Source: an uncultured Pseudacidovorax sp. (lineage in GTDB: Bacteria > Pseudomonadota > Gammaproteobacteria > Burkholderiales > Burkholderiaceae_C). Taken from it: 32,118 nucleotides of DNA. The notes under the pieces were generated by a model. The model was not told the origin of the DNA and ran no database searches. It saw nothing but the letters and a program-made list of their open reading frames with translations. Below are positions 8,477 to 17,023 of the stretch, piece after piece; position 1 is the first letter of the stretch, and the number at the start of each line of letters is the position of its first letter. Position numbers and translations under genes: made by a program. Where the stretch lies: contig NZ_CAJYES010000252.1 in assembly GCF_913773995.1 (NCBI RefSeq), positions 1-32,118 on the forward strand. The letters run 5' to 3'.

Positions 8477-9771
8477 GGGGCGGGCTGCTTCATCAGCAGG
8501 TTGCGCAGGGGCACGATCGTTTCGACCACGCGGTAGCGGTAGTGCAGGTCGTCGCCGCTCAGGCTGATGGTGTACTTCTGCGATGGCACGCCCGGAAACA
8601 GGACGTACGGGGGCTGGGCCACCTCTTTCTGCTCGTAGACCGTGCTGCGCAGCAGCAGGGCCACACGCACGCCGATGATCTTGCGCATGACGTCGGGCTT
8701 TGTCATGACGTTGTCGATGGCGTAATTGGTCTCGGGACTTCCGCCGTTTGCCGGCCGCACCCAGTCATCGAGCACGCCGTCGGGCGTCGTGCTCGTGTCC
8801 ACGCCGTACAGCGCGCGCATCGCATACACCCCTTCGGCCATCGGCTCCGCCGCGGCGCTGCCGGCCGAATTGAGCAGGTCGTAGCGGTAGAGCACATGGT
8901 CGCTGCCCACGCCGAACATCTGCAGCTGCAGGTTGTCGCCGTCGGTGTTGCCCAGCGCCGTGACATAGGCGTCCGGGCTCTTGGCCAGCGCATCGAAGGT
9001 GGTACTGCCGGCGCTGGCGCGGTAGTAGGTGCCGCCCACCGGCAGGGTGTCCGTGCCGCCGGTGGGCGGCACGAAGTTGCTGTCCACCTGCGTGACCAGG
9101 CAGTCCGTCACGTTCTTGGCACTGAGCAGCAGCACGTCGGCCGCCTGCATGCCGATGGTGTTGTCCAGCAGCAGCTTCTGTGTGCCGCCGGTGCCCCGCA
9201 CCAGGCGCGGGATGTCGCCCAGCGGCGCGCTGCCGCCCATGGTGACCAGGATGTCGGAACCATCGGCGCCCTGGCCCTGCCCGATCAGCACCGGCGCCAG
9301 CCGCAGGTTGGCGCTGCCCGACGCACCGCCGAGCAGGCTCGCGAAGGGCGCCGGAAAGGCGGAGGACACCGGCAGCACGCTGGTGGTGGTGGAGCCGGCC
9401 GTGCGGCTGGCGTTGAGCTTGCAGCCCAGCACGCCCCAGTCGTAGCCTTGCGCCAAGCCGGCGCCGGCCGAACGCAGCGCCCGGTCGATGACCGTGCTCG
9501 CGAAGCCGCCGCTCTGGTTCATGTCGTTGGTACCGGTGGTGGTGCGGCGGTTGGATTCGCCCAGCACCAGCACGCTCATCACGGCCAGCACCACCACGAG
9601 CCCGAGGGCCATGGCCACGAGCAGTTCGAGCAGCGAGACACCGCTCACGGCCGGCCGGCGCGCCGCCGGAACCCGACCCAGGGCATGGCCACCGCCCCGT
9701 AGGCGATGCGCCGTTGCGGCAGGAAGGCGGCGCGGGGCGGCAACGCGGGCGTACATGGCGGGCTCGTTCAC
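8473..9771 (-). CDS. pilW: PilW-type minor pilin
   Basis: PilW is a large minor pilin of the type IV pilus initiation complex. The class III prepilin signature is clear: SG followed by VSLLELLVAMALGLVVV, with Glu at position 5 after the cleavage glycine. The GTG at 9771 gives 432 residues but an unusually long 44-residue leader. ATG at 9756 or a later start is possible, and no ribosome binding site decides between them. The large Ser/Thr/Gly-rich C-terminal region is typical of the family. It begins 6 bases after pilV and overlaps pilX by four bases. Confidence 0.88.
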   Translation of the reverse strand: MNEPAMYARVAAPRRLPAATAHRLRGGGHALGRVPAARRPAVSGVSLLELLVAMALGLVVVLAVMSVLVLGESNRRTTTGTNDMNQSGGFASTVIDRALRSAGAGLAQGYDWGVLGCKLNASRTAGSTTTSVLPVSSAFPAPFASLLGGASGSANLRLAPVLIGQGQGADGSDILVTMGGSAPLGDIPRLVRGTGGTQKLLLDNTIGMQAADVLLLSAKNVTDCLVTQVDSNFVPPTGGTDTLPVGGTYYRASAGSTTFDALAKSPDAYVTALGNTDGDNLQLQMFGVGSDHVLYRYDLLNSAGSAAAEPMAEGVYAMRALYGVDTSTTPDGVLDDWVRPANGGSPETNYAIDNVMTKPDVMRKIIGVRVALLLRSTVYEQKEVAQPPYVLFPGVPSQKYTISLSGDDLHYRYRVVETIVPLRNLLMKQPAP

Positions 9772-9777
9772 GCCGAG

Positions 9778-10206
9778 TCAGAGCGACGGCAGGGTGACGC
9801 GCGTGCTGAAGCTGCTCGCGCTGTCGGTGGCGCTGCGGGAGGGCGCCTTCCAGGTGATCACGATGTCGGCGGCGTTGGTGGTCCCGGAAACCGGCGTGAT
9901 CGTCCCCGAGCCGTTGGGCAGCTGGCTGGCCGTGGACGTCGCCACCTTGGTGGTCCACGGCGTGGTGATGGTGCTGGACAGGCTCACCGTCTTGTACAGC
10001 CACATCTGCCCGACGATCTCGTCGGCCAGCAGGCTCGCGCGGCTGCGGTAGTCGGCCTCCAGCGACAGTGCGATGGCCTGCGCCTGCAGTCCGATCAGGC
10101 CTAGGATCGCCACCGAGAACAGCAGGATCGACACCAGCACCTCGATCAGGGCCACGCCGCGCTGGCGCAGCGGCCGGGAGGGGGAACGACGTGCACGCAT
10201 CGGCAT
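9778..10206 (-). CDS. pilV: PilV-type minor pilin
   Basis: The 142-residue minor pilin has a 17-residue basic leader (many Arg) ending in RG. The conserved helix VALIEVLVSILLFSVAILGL follows, with Glu5 present. The LGLIGLQAQA continuation is typical of PilV, as is the early segment with Ala/Arg (YRSRASLLADEIVGQMW). Start ATG at 10206 or the in-frame ATG at 10200. It lies 7 bases after fimT/gspH in the minor pilin operon. Confidence 0.9.
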   Translation of the reverse strand: MPMRARRSPSRPLRQRGVALIEVLVSILLFSVAILGLIGLQAQAIALSLEADYRSRASLLADEIVGQMWLYKTVSLSSTITTPWTTKVATSTASQLPNGSGTITPVSGTTNAADIVITWKAPSRSATDSASSFSTRVTLPSL

Positions 10207-10213
10207 GGGGCGC

Positions 10214-10837
10214 TCAGCTATAGCAGCCGTCCGGGCTGCTGGTGATGTTGCGGGCCGGGTCGCACATGCGGACCTGACCGCTGAGGCCCACGGTCACGCG
10301 CAGCGGGCGATTGGCCCCGGTGAGCGTGATCGCGAAGCTCTGCAGCGGCGGCGTGCCGGTGGGCGCCTGGCAGGTCGATCCCAGGCCGGAGCTCGCCGCC
10401 GCGCCCGTGACCCGGCCCAGGCTGCTGAAGCACACCTCGGCCGGGCCGGTGATGGCGACGCCATCCGCCGCTCCGCTGAAGTTGCCGGTGCCGATCAGCT
10501 GCGCCGACTCGGCGGAGCCGCCCACCGGCAGCTGATAGACGGCCCAGAACTTGCCGCCGCTGGCTGCCGATACCGAGGCCGGCGCTGTCGTCGGGGCGCT
10601 GTTGGTGAACATGAACACCATCGGCCGGCTCCGGCCCAGCGCCTCGTTCTGCGCGGTGCGCAGGGCGTCCTGGACGTTGTTGGCGGCGGTGCGGATGCGG
10701 CTGTTGCGGATCCAGTCGGCCAGCGAAGGCACGCCCACCGCCAGCAGGATGGCCAGCAGCGAGAGGGTGATCATCAGCTCGACCAGCGTGAAGCCGGACG
10801 CCCGCGTGGCCGCGGGACGGACCGCGCTCACGGGCAT
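10214..10837 (-). CDS. fimT: FimT/GspH-type minor pseudopilin
   Basis: The 207-residue protein has a 15-residue leader ending in SG, then [23 protein letters not shown] with Glu5. It continues with [26 protein letters not shown], the hallmark of the GspH/FimT family. FimT-like proteins join the minor pilin complex, and some bind DNA during uptake. The chosen ATG at 10837 overlaps the pilE end by ten bases. The same frame stays open much further upstream, but that part is a shadow of pilE. Four Cys residues occur in the C-terminal half. Confidence 0.88.
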   Translation of the reverse strand: MPVSAVRPAATRASGFTLVELMITLSLLAILLAVGVPSLADWIRNSRIRTAANNVQDALRTAQNEALGRSRPMVFMFTNSAPTTAPASVSAASGGKFWAVYQLPVGGSAESAQLIGTGNFSGAADGVAITGPAEVCFSSLGRVTGAAASSGLGSTCQAPTGTPPLQSFAITLTGANRPLRVTVGLSGQVRMCDPARNITSSPDGCYS

Positions 10838-11304
10838 GTCTGGCCTCGCTTGACGATCCAGGCCGTGCCGCAGTTCGCGCCCCAGCCGGAGGGCAGGCTC
10901 GAGGTGCTGCGCGAGCCGTCCTGCTTGACGGTGTACGTCAGGTTGCCCAGAGAACTGGCGACGGCCTGGAGGGTGTATGTGGTGGCCGTCGGCGTGCCGC
11001 TGCAGGAGACCAGGAACTTGCCGAACGTCCGCGTCGTGTCCGCACCGGCCGAGCACGGCGGCGTGGCGGTGCTGCCGACGGCCGCATAGGTCCGGTTGTC
11101 CTGGAAGTAGCGCTCCGTGTTGGCCTGCATCGCGGCCAGCGCATTGGTGCCTTCGACGATCTGCCCGCGCAGCACGTAGTCGCGATAGCTGGGCAGCGCG
11201 ACGGCCGTGAGGATCGCGACGATGGCGACCACGATCATCACTTCGATCAGCGTGAAGCCGGAAAAACGCTGCGTGGAAGGCGTCGGGCGGGGCATCTGGA
11301 GCAC
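10828..11304 (-). CDS. pilE: PilE-type type IV pilin (minor)
   Basis: The protein of about 158 residues has leader ending SG, then [23 protein letters not shown] and [34 protein letters not shown]. This is the classical type IV pilin N-terminus of the PilE class, usually a minor pilin in clusters of this type. Cys residues in the head could form the C-terminal disulfide. The start is GTG 11304 or ATG 11295. It is the first gene of the minus-strand operon, whereas related clusters often place pilE after pilY1. Confidence 0.9.
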   Translation of the reverse strand: MLQMPRPTPSTQRFSGFTLIEVMIVVAIVAILTAVALPSYRDYVLRGQIVEGTNALAAMQANTERYFQDNRTYAAVGSTATPPCSAGADTTRTFGKFLVSCSGTPTATTYTLQAVASSLGNLTYTVKQDGSRSTSSLPSGWGANCGTAWIVKRGQTCP

Positions 11305-11762
11305 AAATTGACCAATTGATCACCGATTGTGTCATTGTGTGGAATTTGTAAAGCACGGTACCCCCACCCGCTCACCGCAAAAAGTGCACATGCTCTTTGC
11401 ATACCGTTGTTCGAAAACGTCATTTTGGCCCTCGTGCGCAGGGAAATGGCCTCCGGACCCGCCGATTCGCCCCGCTCTCCCTTGACACGCGCAGGCGAGG
11501 CGCACGAAAGCATTACAGCCCACGGGCCGCCGCAGCGGGCCGATCGCGGTCAGGCCCCGCTGGGAAAGCGCGGCGACCCTCCGGTCAAGTTCACAATAGT
11601 TCACGTTTCAGCGATCTTTCAACGGGATGGTCGGCGTCCCGTCTGACACGCTGGATACCATAGTTAACCAAAGTTAACATTCAGCGCCAATCCAACCATG
11701 GCGCCCCCAGTGGGACGCCGTCCGACACGGGGGCCGGCTCGGTGGGCGCTTTCCGCTTCCCG
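11305..11762. promoter_or_regulatory. Divergent regulatory region between the minor pilin operon and the exopolysaccharide operon
   Basis: These 458 bases contain no convincing gene; short open frames here lack recognisable domains. The region is more AT-rich than its surroundings near 11300-11350 (towards pilE) and near 11585-11690 (towards wecB), as expected for promoters. Two spaced pairs of GTT[C/A]AC hexamers are the most regular elements. No confident -35/-10 pair was found. Confidence 0.5.
11589..11678. promoter_or_regulatory. Two pairs of GTT[C/A]AC half-sites upstream of wecB
   Basis: GTTCAC occurs at 11589-11594 and 11599-11604. GTTAAC occurs at 11663-11668 and 11673-11678. Within each pair the copies are ten bases apart, and the pairs are 74 bases apart, about seven helical turns. 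GTTAAC is self-complementary, so the second pair also forms a palindrome. The regularity suggests a cooperative regulator binding one DNA face before the exopolysaccharide operon. The regulator is unknown. Confidence 0.4.
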
Positions 11763-12938
11763 ATGCACGTCCTTTCGATCTTTGGTACCCGCCCCGAGGC
11801 CATCAAGATGGCCCCCCTGGTGTCCGCCCTGGCGGCTGAACCGCAACTGCGCAGCACCCTGTGCATCACGGGGCAGCACCGCGAGATGCTGGCCCAGGCC
11901 ATGGGCCTGTTCGGCCTCAAGGCCGACCGCGACCTGGACGTGATGCAGCCCGACCAGACGCTCAACCAGCTCAGCGCCCGCCTGACCACGCGGATGGACG
12001 ACGTGCTGCGCGAGCTGCGTCCCGACTGCGTGCTGGTGCATGGCGACACGACCACGGCCGCGGCCTGCGCGCTGGCCGCCTTCCATCTGCGCATTCCGGT
12101 CGGCCATGTGGAGGCGGGCCTGCGCAGCGGCGACATGCGGGCGCCCTTTCCCGAGGAGATGAACCGCCGCGTCGTCGACGTGATGAGCGAATGGATGTTC
12201 GCGCCCACGCCCGCCGCCCGCGACGCCCTTCGGCGTGAACACCTGGGCGGACGCGCCTGGGTGACCGGCAACACCGTGATCGACGCGCTGGCCGCGACGC
12301 TGGCCCGGCTGGATGCCGACCCGGTGCTTGCGGCCACGGTGGGCGGCCGCTACGGGTGGGTGGCGCCCGACCGGCGGCTGGTGCTGGTCACCGGCCACCG
12401 GCGCGAGAACTTCGGCGAGGGCTTTCGCAACATCTGCGCCGCCCTGCGCGAGCTGGCCCTGCGCGACGACGTGGAGATCGTCTATCCGGTGCACATGAAT
12501 CCCAATGTGCGCGGCGTCGTCATGCAGCTGCTGCACGGCCTGCCCAACGTCCACCTGATCGAGCCCGTGGGCTACCTGGACTTCATCTGGCTGATGCGCC
12601 GCGCGCACCTGATCCTCACCGACTCCGGCGGCGTGCAGGAAGAAGCACCCCACCTCGGCAAGCCGGTGCTGGTGATGCGCGATGTGACCGAGCGCCCGGA
12701 GGCCGTGGCCGCCGGCACCGCACACCTGGTGGGCACGGCGCCCGAACGCATCCTGCGCGCCGCGCGCCGCCTGCTGGACGACCCCGACGCGTACGCCGAG
12801 ATCCGCCGCCGCGGCAACCCCTACGGCGATGGCCATGCCTGCCGCCGCATCGTCGATGCGCTGTGCGGCCGCCCCGTGGCCGAGTTCGCGCCCCCGCCCC
12901 TCCAACCCGCTTCCGTTCCGAGCCTGGACTTCGCATGA
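11763..12938 (+). CDS. wecB: UDP-N-acetylglucosamine 2-epimerase (non-hydrolysing), WecB
   Basis: WecB interconverts UDP-GlcNAc and UDP-ManNAc in the cytoplasm. The 391-residue protein starts MHVLSIFGTRPEAIKMAPL, and the family residues are at expected places: Asp95 (HGDTTT), Glu117 (GHVEAGLRS), Glu131 (FPEEMNRR) and His212 (TGHRRENFGEG). The nucleotide-binding LTDSGGVQEEAP is also present. ATG 11763 is chosen over the upstream GTG 11742 because it reproduces the usual WecB N-terminus; no good ribosome binding site is seen. No UDP-ManNAc dehydrogenase (WecC) follows, which points to ManNAc itself as the product used. The stop overlaps the next ATG. First gene of the exopolysaccharide operon. 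Confidence 0.95.
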   Translation: MHVLSIFGTRPEAIKMAPLVSALAAEPQLRSTLCITGQHREMLAQAMGLFGLKADRDLDVMQPDQTLNQLSARLTTRMDDVLRELRPDCVLVHGDTTTAAACALAAFHLRIPVGHVEAGLRSGDMRAPFPEEMNRRVVDVMSEWMFAPTPAARDALRREHLGGRAWVTGNTVIDALAATLARLDADPVLAATVGGRYGWVAPDRRLVLVTGHRRENFGEGFRNICAALRELALRDDVEIVYPVHMNPNVRGVVMQLLHGLPNVHLIEPVGYLDFIWLMRRAHLILTDSGGVQEEAPHLGKPVLVMRDVTERPEAVAAGTAHLVGTAPERILRAARRLLDDPDAYAEIRRRGNPYGDGHACRRIVDALCGRPVAEFAPPPLQPASVPSLDFA

Positions 12939-15130
12939 GACTGCCCCACCGCCTTCTTCGCCCCCTACCGCTGCTCCTCGGCGCCAGCCTGCTCGCGCCG
13001 GTGGCCGCGCTGGCCAGCCCCGCGGGCGACGCCCTGCAGCGCCTGCAGGGCGAGACCTGGGTCACGCGCACGTTCACGTTGGCCGACCTCGGCATCACCC
13101 GCACCGTGCTGCTCACCGGCTTCGATGCCAAGCAGGAGTTCTACCTGCCGGTGCCGCGCAACGTCGCCATCGCCGACGCGGGCATCGACTTCCGTGGGCG
13201 CTACTACAAGCCCGAGGAGGCCCGCACCTCGATCACGCTCACCGTCAACGGCCGGCCGAGCTACGCGACGCGCGTGGACACGGCCGAGGGCGATGCCACC
13301 CAGACGCTGAAGGTGGACACCCGCACCATCGTCGACGGCTTCCTGCGTCTGGGCGTCAGCTGGATCAACAACTCGCCCGAGCGCATCTGCGCCTACGAGC
13401 GCCCGTCAGGCAACGTGCTGGCGGTCGAACCCGACACCCGCTTCACCTACCGCTTCACCAGCGGCGCCCTGGTCAATCTGGCAGATGCCTGGGTGGCACT
13501 GCCTGCCAAGCCCACGATGATCGTGGCCGGCAAGCGCCTTTCCAAGACCGCCTACGACAGCGCCTGGCGCATGGGCCTGGCCATGGAACAGGCCGGCCGC
13601 CAGATCAACGTGCGCAGCTTCCCCGCGGTGGGCGACAGCATCGACACCCAGGGCTGGCAGATTCCGCCCGCACTGGCCGGACTGCCCGCTTTCTCGGGCC
13701 TGGCCGCCGGCGAGCCGCGCCACCAGATCCGCGATGCCGCCGAGGTGGGCGCGCTGATGGTGCTGGGCTCCGGCGCCGCCACGGGCGACCTGCTCGTGAT
13801 GGACGCCCCGCTGCGCCAGCAGATGAATGCCGCCCTCGACGCGCTGGCCGCGCAGCTCAATGGCGATGCCGACGCCGCACGGGCCCTGTCCGAGTGGCGC
13901 GGCCGCCAGACGGCCCTGGCCGCCGACGGCATGCCCTCGCACATGGTGCGCCTGGCCACGTTGGGCGCGCGGCCCGTGATCGTGCTGGCCGAGGACGCCG
14001 GCGCGCAGGCCGCCGGTGCCTTCGCCGATGCCTGGCGCAACGTGCTGGTGGGCCGCAATGCCGTGATCGACAAGGCCGACCAGGCCGAGGCCGGCAGCCG
14101 CACCATCATCCACCCGACGCAATGGGGCGGCACCAACCCCAACTTCGACGTGCTCGCCAAGGGTGACTGGACCGTCACCATGCCGCTGGCCGCGCTGTCG
14201 GCCGACGGCCGCCTGCCCACCGACATCGCCGTCGACCTGGCCGTGTCGCCCAGCGCCGGCCGCTCCGCGCCGGTCGCCACGATCTACTGGAACGACACGC
14301 TCCTGGGCGCACGCCGGCTCAATGCCGACGGCCATCCCGAGCGCATCGACGCCCGCGTGCCCAGCTACGTGCTGGGCCTGAACAACGTGCTGCGAGTGGC
14401 CATCCAGCGCCAGCCCTACTACGACGGCTGCAACGAGGCGCCCCAGCCCTACCCGGTCCAGGTGCTGCGCACCACCGCCCTGCGCACCGGCGACGCCACG
14501 CCCGACGGCACCTTCGTCGGCCTGCTGCCGCTGATGGCCTACCACCCCCAGGTGGCCGTGCCCGAGTCCTACCTGGCCGATGCCGTCGCCACGCTGCCGC
14601 GCCTCGTGCGCATTGCCGCCGCTGCCGGCGTGAGCCCGGTGCGCGCCGAATTGGTGGTGCAGGGCCAGGGCGCCTTCAACCCCGCCCGCCCCTTCCTGGC
14701 GCTGCAGGTGCCGGTCGACGGGGCCAACGCCCGTGTATCGGTCAAGGACGGCCATCTACGCATCAACGGCAAGCAGTCGCCCTGGCTGGACGTGGGCGGC
14801 CTGGCCCAGGCCAGCGCCATCGAAGTGGCCAGCAGCCATGGCCAGTACGGCCTGGTCTACCAGGTGCTGGGCACGCAGCCGGCCCTGGGCAAGCCCTTCG
14901 TGCTGAACCGCGGCGACCTGGCCGTGCTGGGCGATGAAGGCCCGGTGGCCTGGTCCGACGGCAGCACCGCCGCCAACAGCGACGCTGCGCCGGAGAGCGC
15001 CGGCTTCCTGGCCCAGTGGCAGCGCCACCTGTCGTGGGGCGTGCCGCTGATCGCCTTCGCGCTCTTGCTGCTTCTGCTGCTCTTCGTCATCGCCCACCGC
15101 CTGAAGCGCCGCCATGACCGGAACAAGTGA
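12935..15130 (+). CDS. BcsB-like periplasmic polysaccharide-synthase partner
   Basis: The 731-residue protein has a signal peptide (about 1-28, ending LAS), a long periplasmic body and a single C-terminal membrane helix (WGVPLIAFALLLLLLLFVIA) with a basic tail. This is the BcsB layout. The N-terminal jelly-roll signature is visible: FTLADLGITRTVLLTGFD, EFYLPVPRNVAIADAGIDF and SITLTVNGRPSYATRV. BcsB proteins stay attached to the synthase and guide the nascent glucan across the periplasm. No BcsA with PilZ is present, so the partner is most likely the NfrB-like glycosyltransferase downstream, and the polymer need not be cellulose. It overlaps wecB by four bases (ATGA). The following 198-base gap is the only large break in the operon. 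Confidence 0.82.
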   Translation: MRLPHRLLRPLPLLLGASLLAPVAALASPAGDALQRLQGETWVTRTFTLADLGITRTVLLTGFDAKQEFYLPVPRNVAIADAGIDFRGRYYKPEEARTSITLTVNGRPSYATRVDTAEGDATQTLKVDTRTIVDGFLRLGVSWINNSPERICAYERPSGNVLAVEPDTRFTYRFTSGALVNLADAWVALPAKPTMIVAGKRLSKTAYDSAWRMGLAMEQAGRQINVRSFPAVGDSIDTQGWQIPPALAGLPAFSGLAAGEPRHQIRDAAEVGALMVLGSGAATGDLLVMDAPLRQQMNAALDALAAQLNGDADAARALSEWRGRQTALAADGMPSHMVRLATLGARPVIVLAEDAGAQAAGAFADAWRNVLVGRNAVIDKADQAEAGSRTIIHPTQWGGTNPNFDVLAKGDWTVTMPLAALSADGRLPTDIAVDLAVSPSAGRSAPVATIYWNDTLLGARRLNADGHPERIDARVPSYVLGLNNVLRVAIQRQPYYDGCNEAPQPYPVQVLRTTALRTGDATPDGTFVGLLPLMAYHPQVAVPESYLADAVATLPRLVRIAAAAGVSPVRAELVVQGQGAFNPARPFLALQVPVDGANARVSVKDGHLRINGKQSPWLDVGGLAQASAIEVASSHGQYGLVYQVLGTQPALGKPFVLNRGDLAVLGDEGPVAWSDGSTAANSDAAPESAGFLAQWQRHLSWGVPLIAFALLLLLLLFVIAHRLKRRHDRNK

Positions 15131-15328
15131 CCCCCAGGCTGCGCGCTGCGCGCTCCGCTCCCCCCCTGAAGGGGGCGCACCCGGCGGCCTGGCAAAGCCA
15201 GTTCCGCGGGTGCCCGCGCGTGGCCTGCTCCGCGGCCCCTTCTTTTGCAAGAGCGCCCGGTCCCGCGGCGGCTGGCACGGGATGGCGCTGACGTCGGCCA
15301 GGGTCGGGCGCTGAGGCGCTTTCCAAGC
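15131..15328 (+). repeat. GC-rich intergenic repeat-like element with hairpins
   Basis: This 198-base stretch separates two genes of an otherwise overlapping operon. It contains CCCCC-TGAA-GGGGG (15162-15175), CTGGC-AAA-GCCAG (15189-15201) and a long Cys/Gly-rich non-coding run ending in CCCCTTCTTTTGCAAG. From memory it resembles an element found between many Comamonadaceae genes. Only this copy is seen in the window, so repetition is not shown here. It could attenuate or stabilise the operon transcript. Confidence 0.5.
15162..15175 (+). terminator. Hairpin just after the BcsB-like gene (attenuator candidate)
   Basis: CCCCC pairs with GGGGG around a TGAA tetraloop, 31 bases after the bcsB-like stop. 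No T-run follows, so it is not a canonical intrinsic terminator. It may reduce read-through into the synthase gene or protect the upstream mRNA end. Confidence 0.3.
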
Positions 15329-17023
15329 ATGGATTCGCTTTACTGGCCGTACCTGCTGGCCGACTACTACCACCTGCTGGAGGTGATGACGGCGACCGTG
15401 GCGGTGCTGGTGCTGATCTCCGGGCTGGACGACCTGTTCATCGACCTGTGGTACTGGGTGCGCGAGGCCTGGCGGGCGCTCACGGTGCGGCGGCGCTATA
15501 CGCCGCTGTCGGTGGCGCAGTTGCGCGAGCGCGAGGAGCAGCCCATGGCCATCATGGTGCCGGCCTGGCACGAGTACGACGTGATCGCGCCGATGCTGGC
15601 CAACATGGTCTCGACGCTGGAGTACCGCGACTACGTCATCTTCGTGGGCACCTACCGCAACGACGCCCGCACCATCGAGGAGGTGGAGCGCATGCGCCGG
15701 CGCTACCGCCACCTGGTGCGCGTGGAAGTGCCCCACGACGGCCCCACCTGCAAGGCCGACTGCCTCAACTGGGTGGTGCAGGCCGTGTTCAAGTACGAGA
15801 AGTCCACCGGCCAGCGCTTTGCGGGCGTGGTGCTGCACGACAGCGAGGACGTGCTCCACCCGCTGGAGCTCAAGTACTACAACTACCTGCTGCCGCGCAT
15901 GGATTTCATCCAGCTGCCGGTGACCTCGCTGGAGCGCCACTGGTTCGAGCTGGTGGCCGGCACCTACATGGACGAGTTCGCCGAATGGCACAGCAAGGAC
16001 CTGGTGGTGCGCGAGAGTCTGGCCCATGTGGTGCCTTCGGCCGGCGTGGGCACCTGCTTCTCGCTGCGAGCGCTGCATACGCTGGCCGAGGCGACGCAGA
16101 ACCAGCCCTTCAACGTCGACAGCCTGACCGAGGACTACGACATCGGCAACCGCCTGGGCCAGCTCGGCATGAAGCAGATCTTCGGCCGCTTCGAGGTGGA
16201 CTACGTGACGCGCCGCTCCAAATGGTTCGGCCTGGGCGGCGAGAAGGTGCACGCGCTGCGCATGCCGCTGGGCGTGCGCGAGTTCTTCCCCGACACCTTC
16301 CGCACCGCCTACCGGCAGAAGGCCCGCTGGACTTTGGGCATCGGCTTCCAGGGCTGGGAGCAGGTGGGCTGGCGCGGCTCGCTCGCCGCCAAGTACCTGC
16401 TCTACCGTGACCGCAAGGGGCTGGTGACGTCCTTCGTCGCCATGTTGGGCTATCTGCTGGTGCTCAACTTCATGCTGTTCTTCGTGGCCTACCAGCTCGG
16501 CTGGTTCGACGTGCACTACCCGTCCCTGCTGCAGCCCGGCAGCTGGGTGGTGACGGTGATGGCCATCAACGGCGTGCTGCTGCTGTGGCGCGTGCTGCAG
16601 CGGGCCTGGTTCGTGACCCGCATGTACGGCTGGGAGCACGGGCTGCTGTCGGTGCCACGCATGGTGGTGGGCAACTTCATCAACGCCGCCGCCGCCGCCC
16701 GGGCCTGGCGCCTGTTCCTGTCGCACAAGCTGCTGGGCACCCGGCTGGTGTGGGACAAGACCATGCACGACTTCCCCTCCGACGACCACCTGGTGCAGAC
16801 GCGTCAGCGGCTGGGCGAGCTGCTGCTGTCCTGGCGCGCCATCGACCCCGAGCACCTGGAGGCGGCCCTGCGCCTGCAGGCGCAGTCGCGTCGCCCCCTG
16901 GGCGCGATCCTGGTGGACAACGGCTGGCTGGACGACGCCACCCTCGACGAAGCCATCGCCTTCCAGGAAAACGACTCGCAGTTCGTCGGCCTCAAAACCC
17001 ATACCCAACACGCAACCGCATGA
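15329..17023 (+). CDS. nfrB: NfrB-like family 2 glycosyltransferase with C-terminal MshEN c-di-GMP receptor domain
   Basis: The 564-residue inner-membrane protein is the predicted polymer synthase. It has an N-terminal membrane helix (about 19-40), then a GT2 domain: nucleotide-sugar site PAWHEYDVI (79-87), metal site HDSED (170-174), catalytic TEDYD (267-271 region) and QKARW (330-334), the QxxRW acceptor motif of processive synthases. Further helices lie at about 366-392 and 405-425. The C-terminus has two 24-residue MshEN motifs at 494-517 and 523-546 with a five-residue linker (RLG and PLG openings, terminal Gln in both), the arrangement that binds c-di-GMP. E. coli NfrB has the same plan but is longer (about 745). 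ATG 15329 gives the natural membrane start. The stop overlaps nfrA (ATGA). Confidence 0.92.
   Translation: MDSLYWPYLLADYYHLLEVMTATVAVLVLISGLDDLFIDLWYWVREAWRALTVRRRYTPLSVAQLREREEQPMAIMVPAWHEYDVIAPMLANMVSTLEYRDYVIFVGTYRNDARTIEEVERMRRRYRHLVRVEVPHDGPTCKADCLNWVVQAVFKYEKSTGQRFAGVVLHDSEDVLHPLELKYYNYLLPRMDFIQLPVTSLERHWFELVAGTYMDEFAEWHSKDLVVRESLAHVVPSAGVGTCFSLRALHTLAEATQNQPFNVDSLTEDYDIGNRLGQLGMKQIFGRFEVDYVTRRSKWFGLGGEKVHALRMPLGVREFFPDTFRTAYRQKARWTLGIGFQGWEQVGWRGSLAAKYLLYRDRKGLVTSFVAMLGYLLVLNFMLFFVAYQLGWFDVHYPSLLQPGSWVVTVMAINGVLLLWRVLQRAWFVTRMYGWEHGLLSVPRMVVGNFINAAAAARAWRLFLSHKLLGTRLVWDKTMHDFPSDDHLVQTRQRLGELLLSWRAIDPEHLEAALRLQAQSRRPLGAILVDNGWLDDATLDEAIAFQENDSQFVGLKTHTQHATA

Noticed and set aside
10214-11356. 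Apparent 380-residue pilin fusion formed by extending the fimT frame upstream
   Set aside because: The upstream part is an out-of-frame shadow of pilE; a normal prepilin leader starts at ATG 10837.
11332-11604. A 90-codon open frame in the pilE-wecB interval
   Set aside because: No ribosome binding site, no domain, and it lies across the expected promoter region.
12935-15130. Cellulose synthesis operon based on the BcsB-like gene
   Set aside because: No BcsA with PilZ, no BcsZ and no BcsC barrel; the glycosyltransferase and outer-membrane protein are NfrB/NfrA-like.
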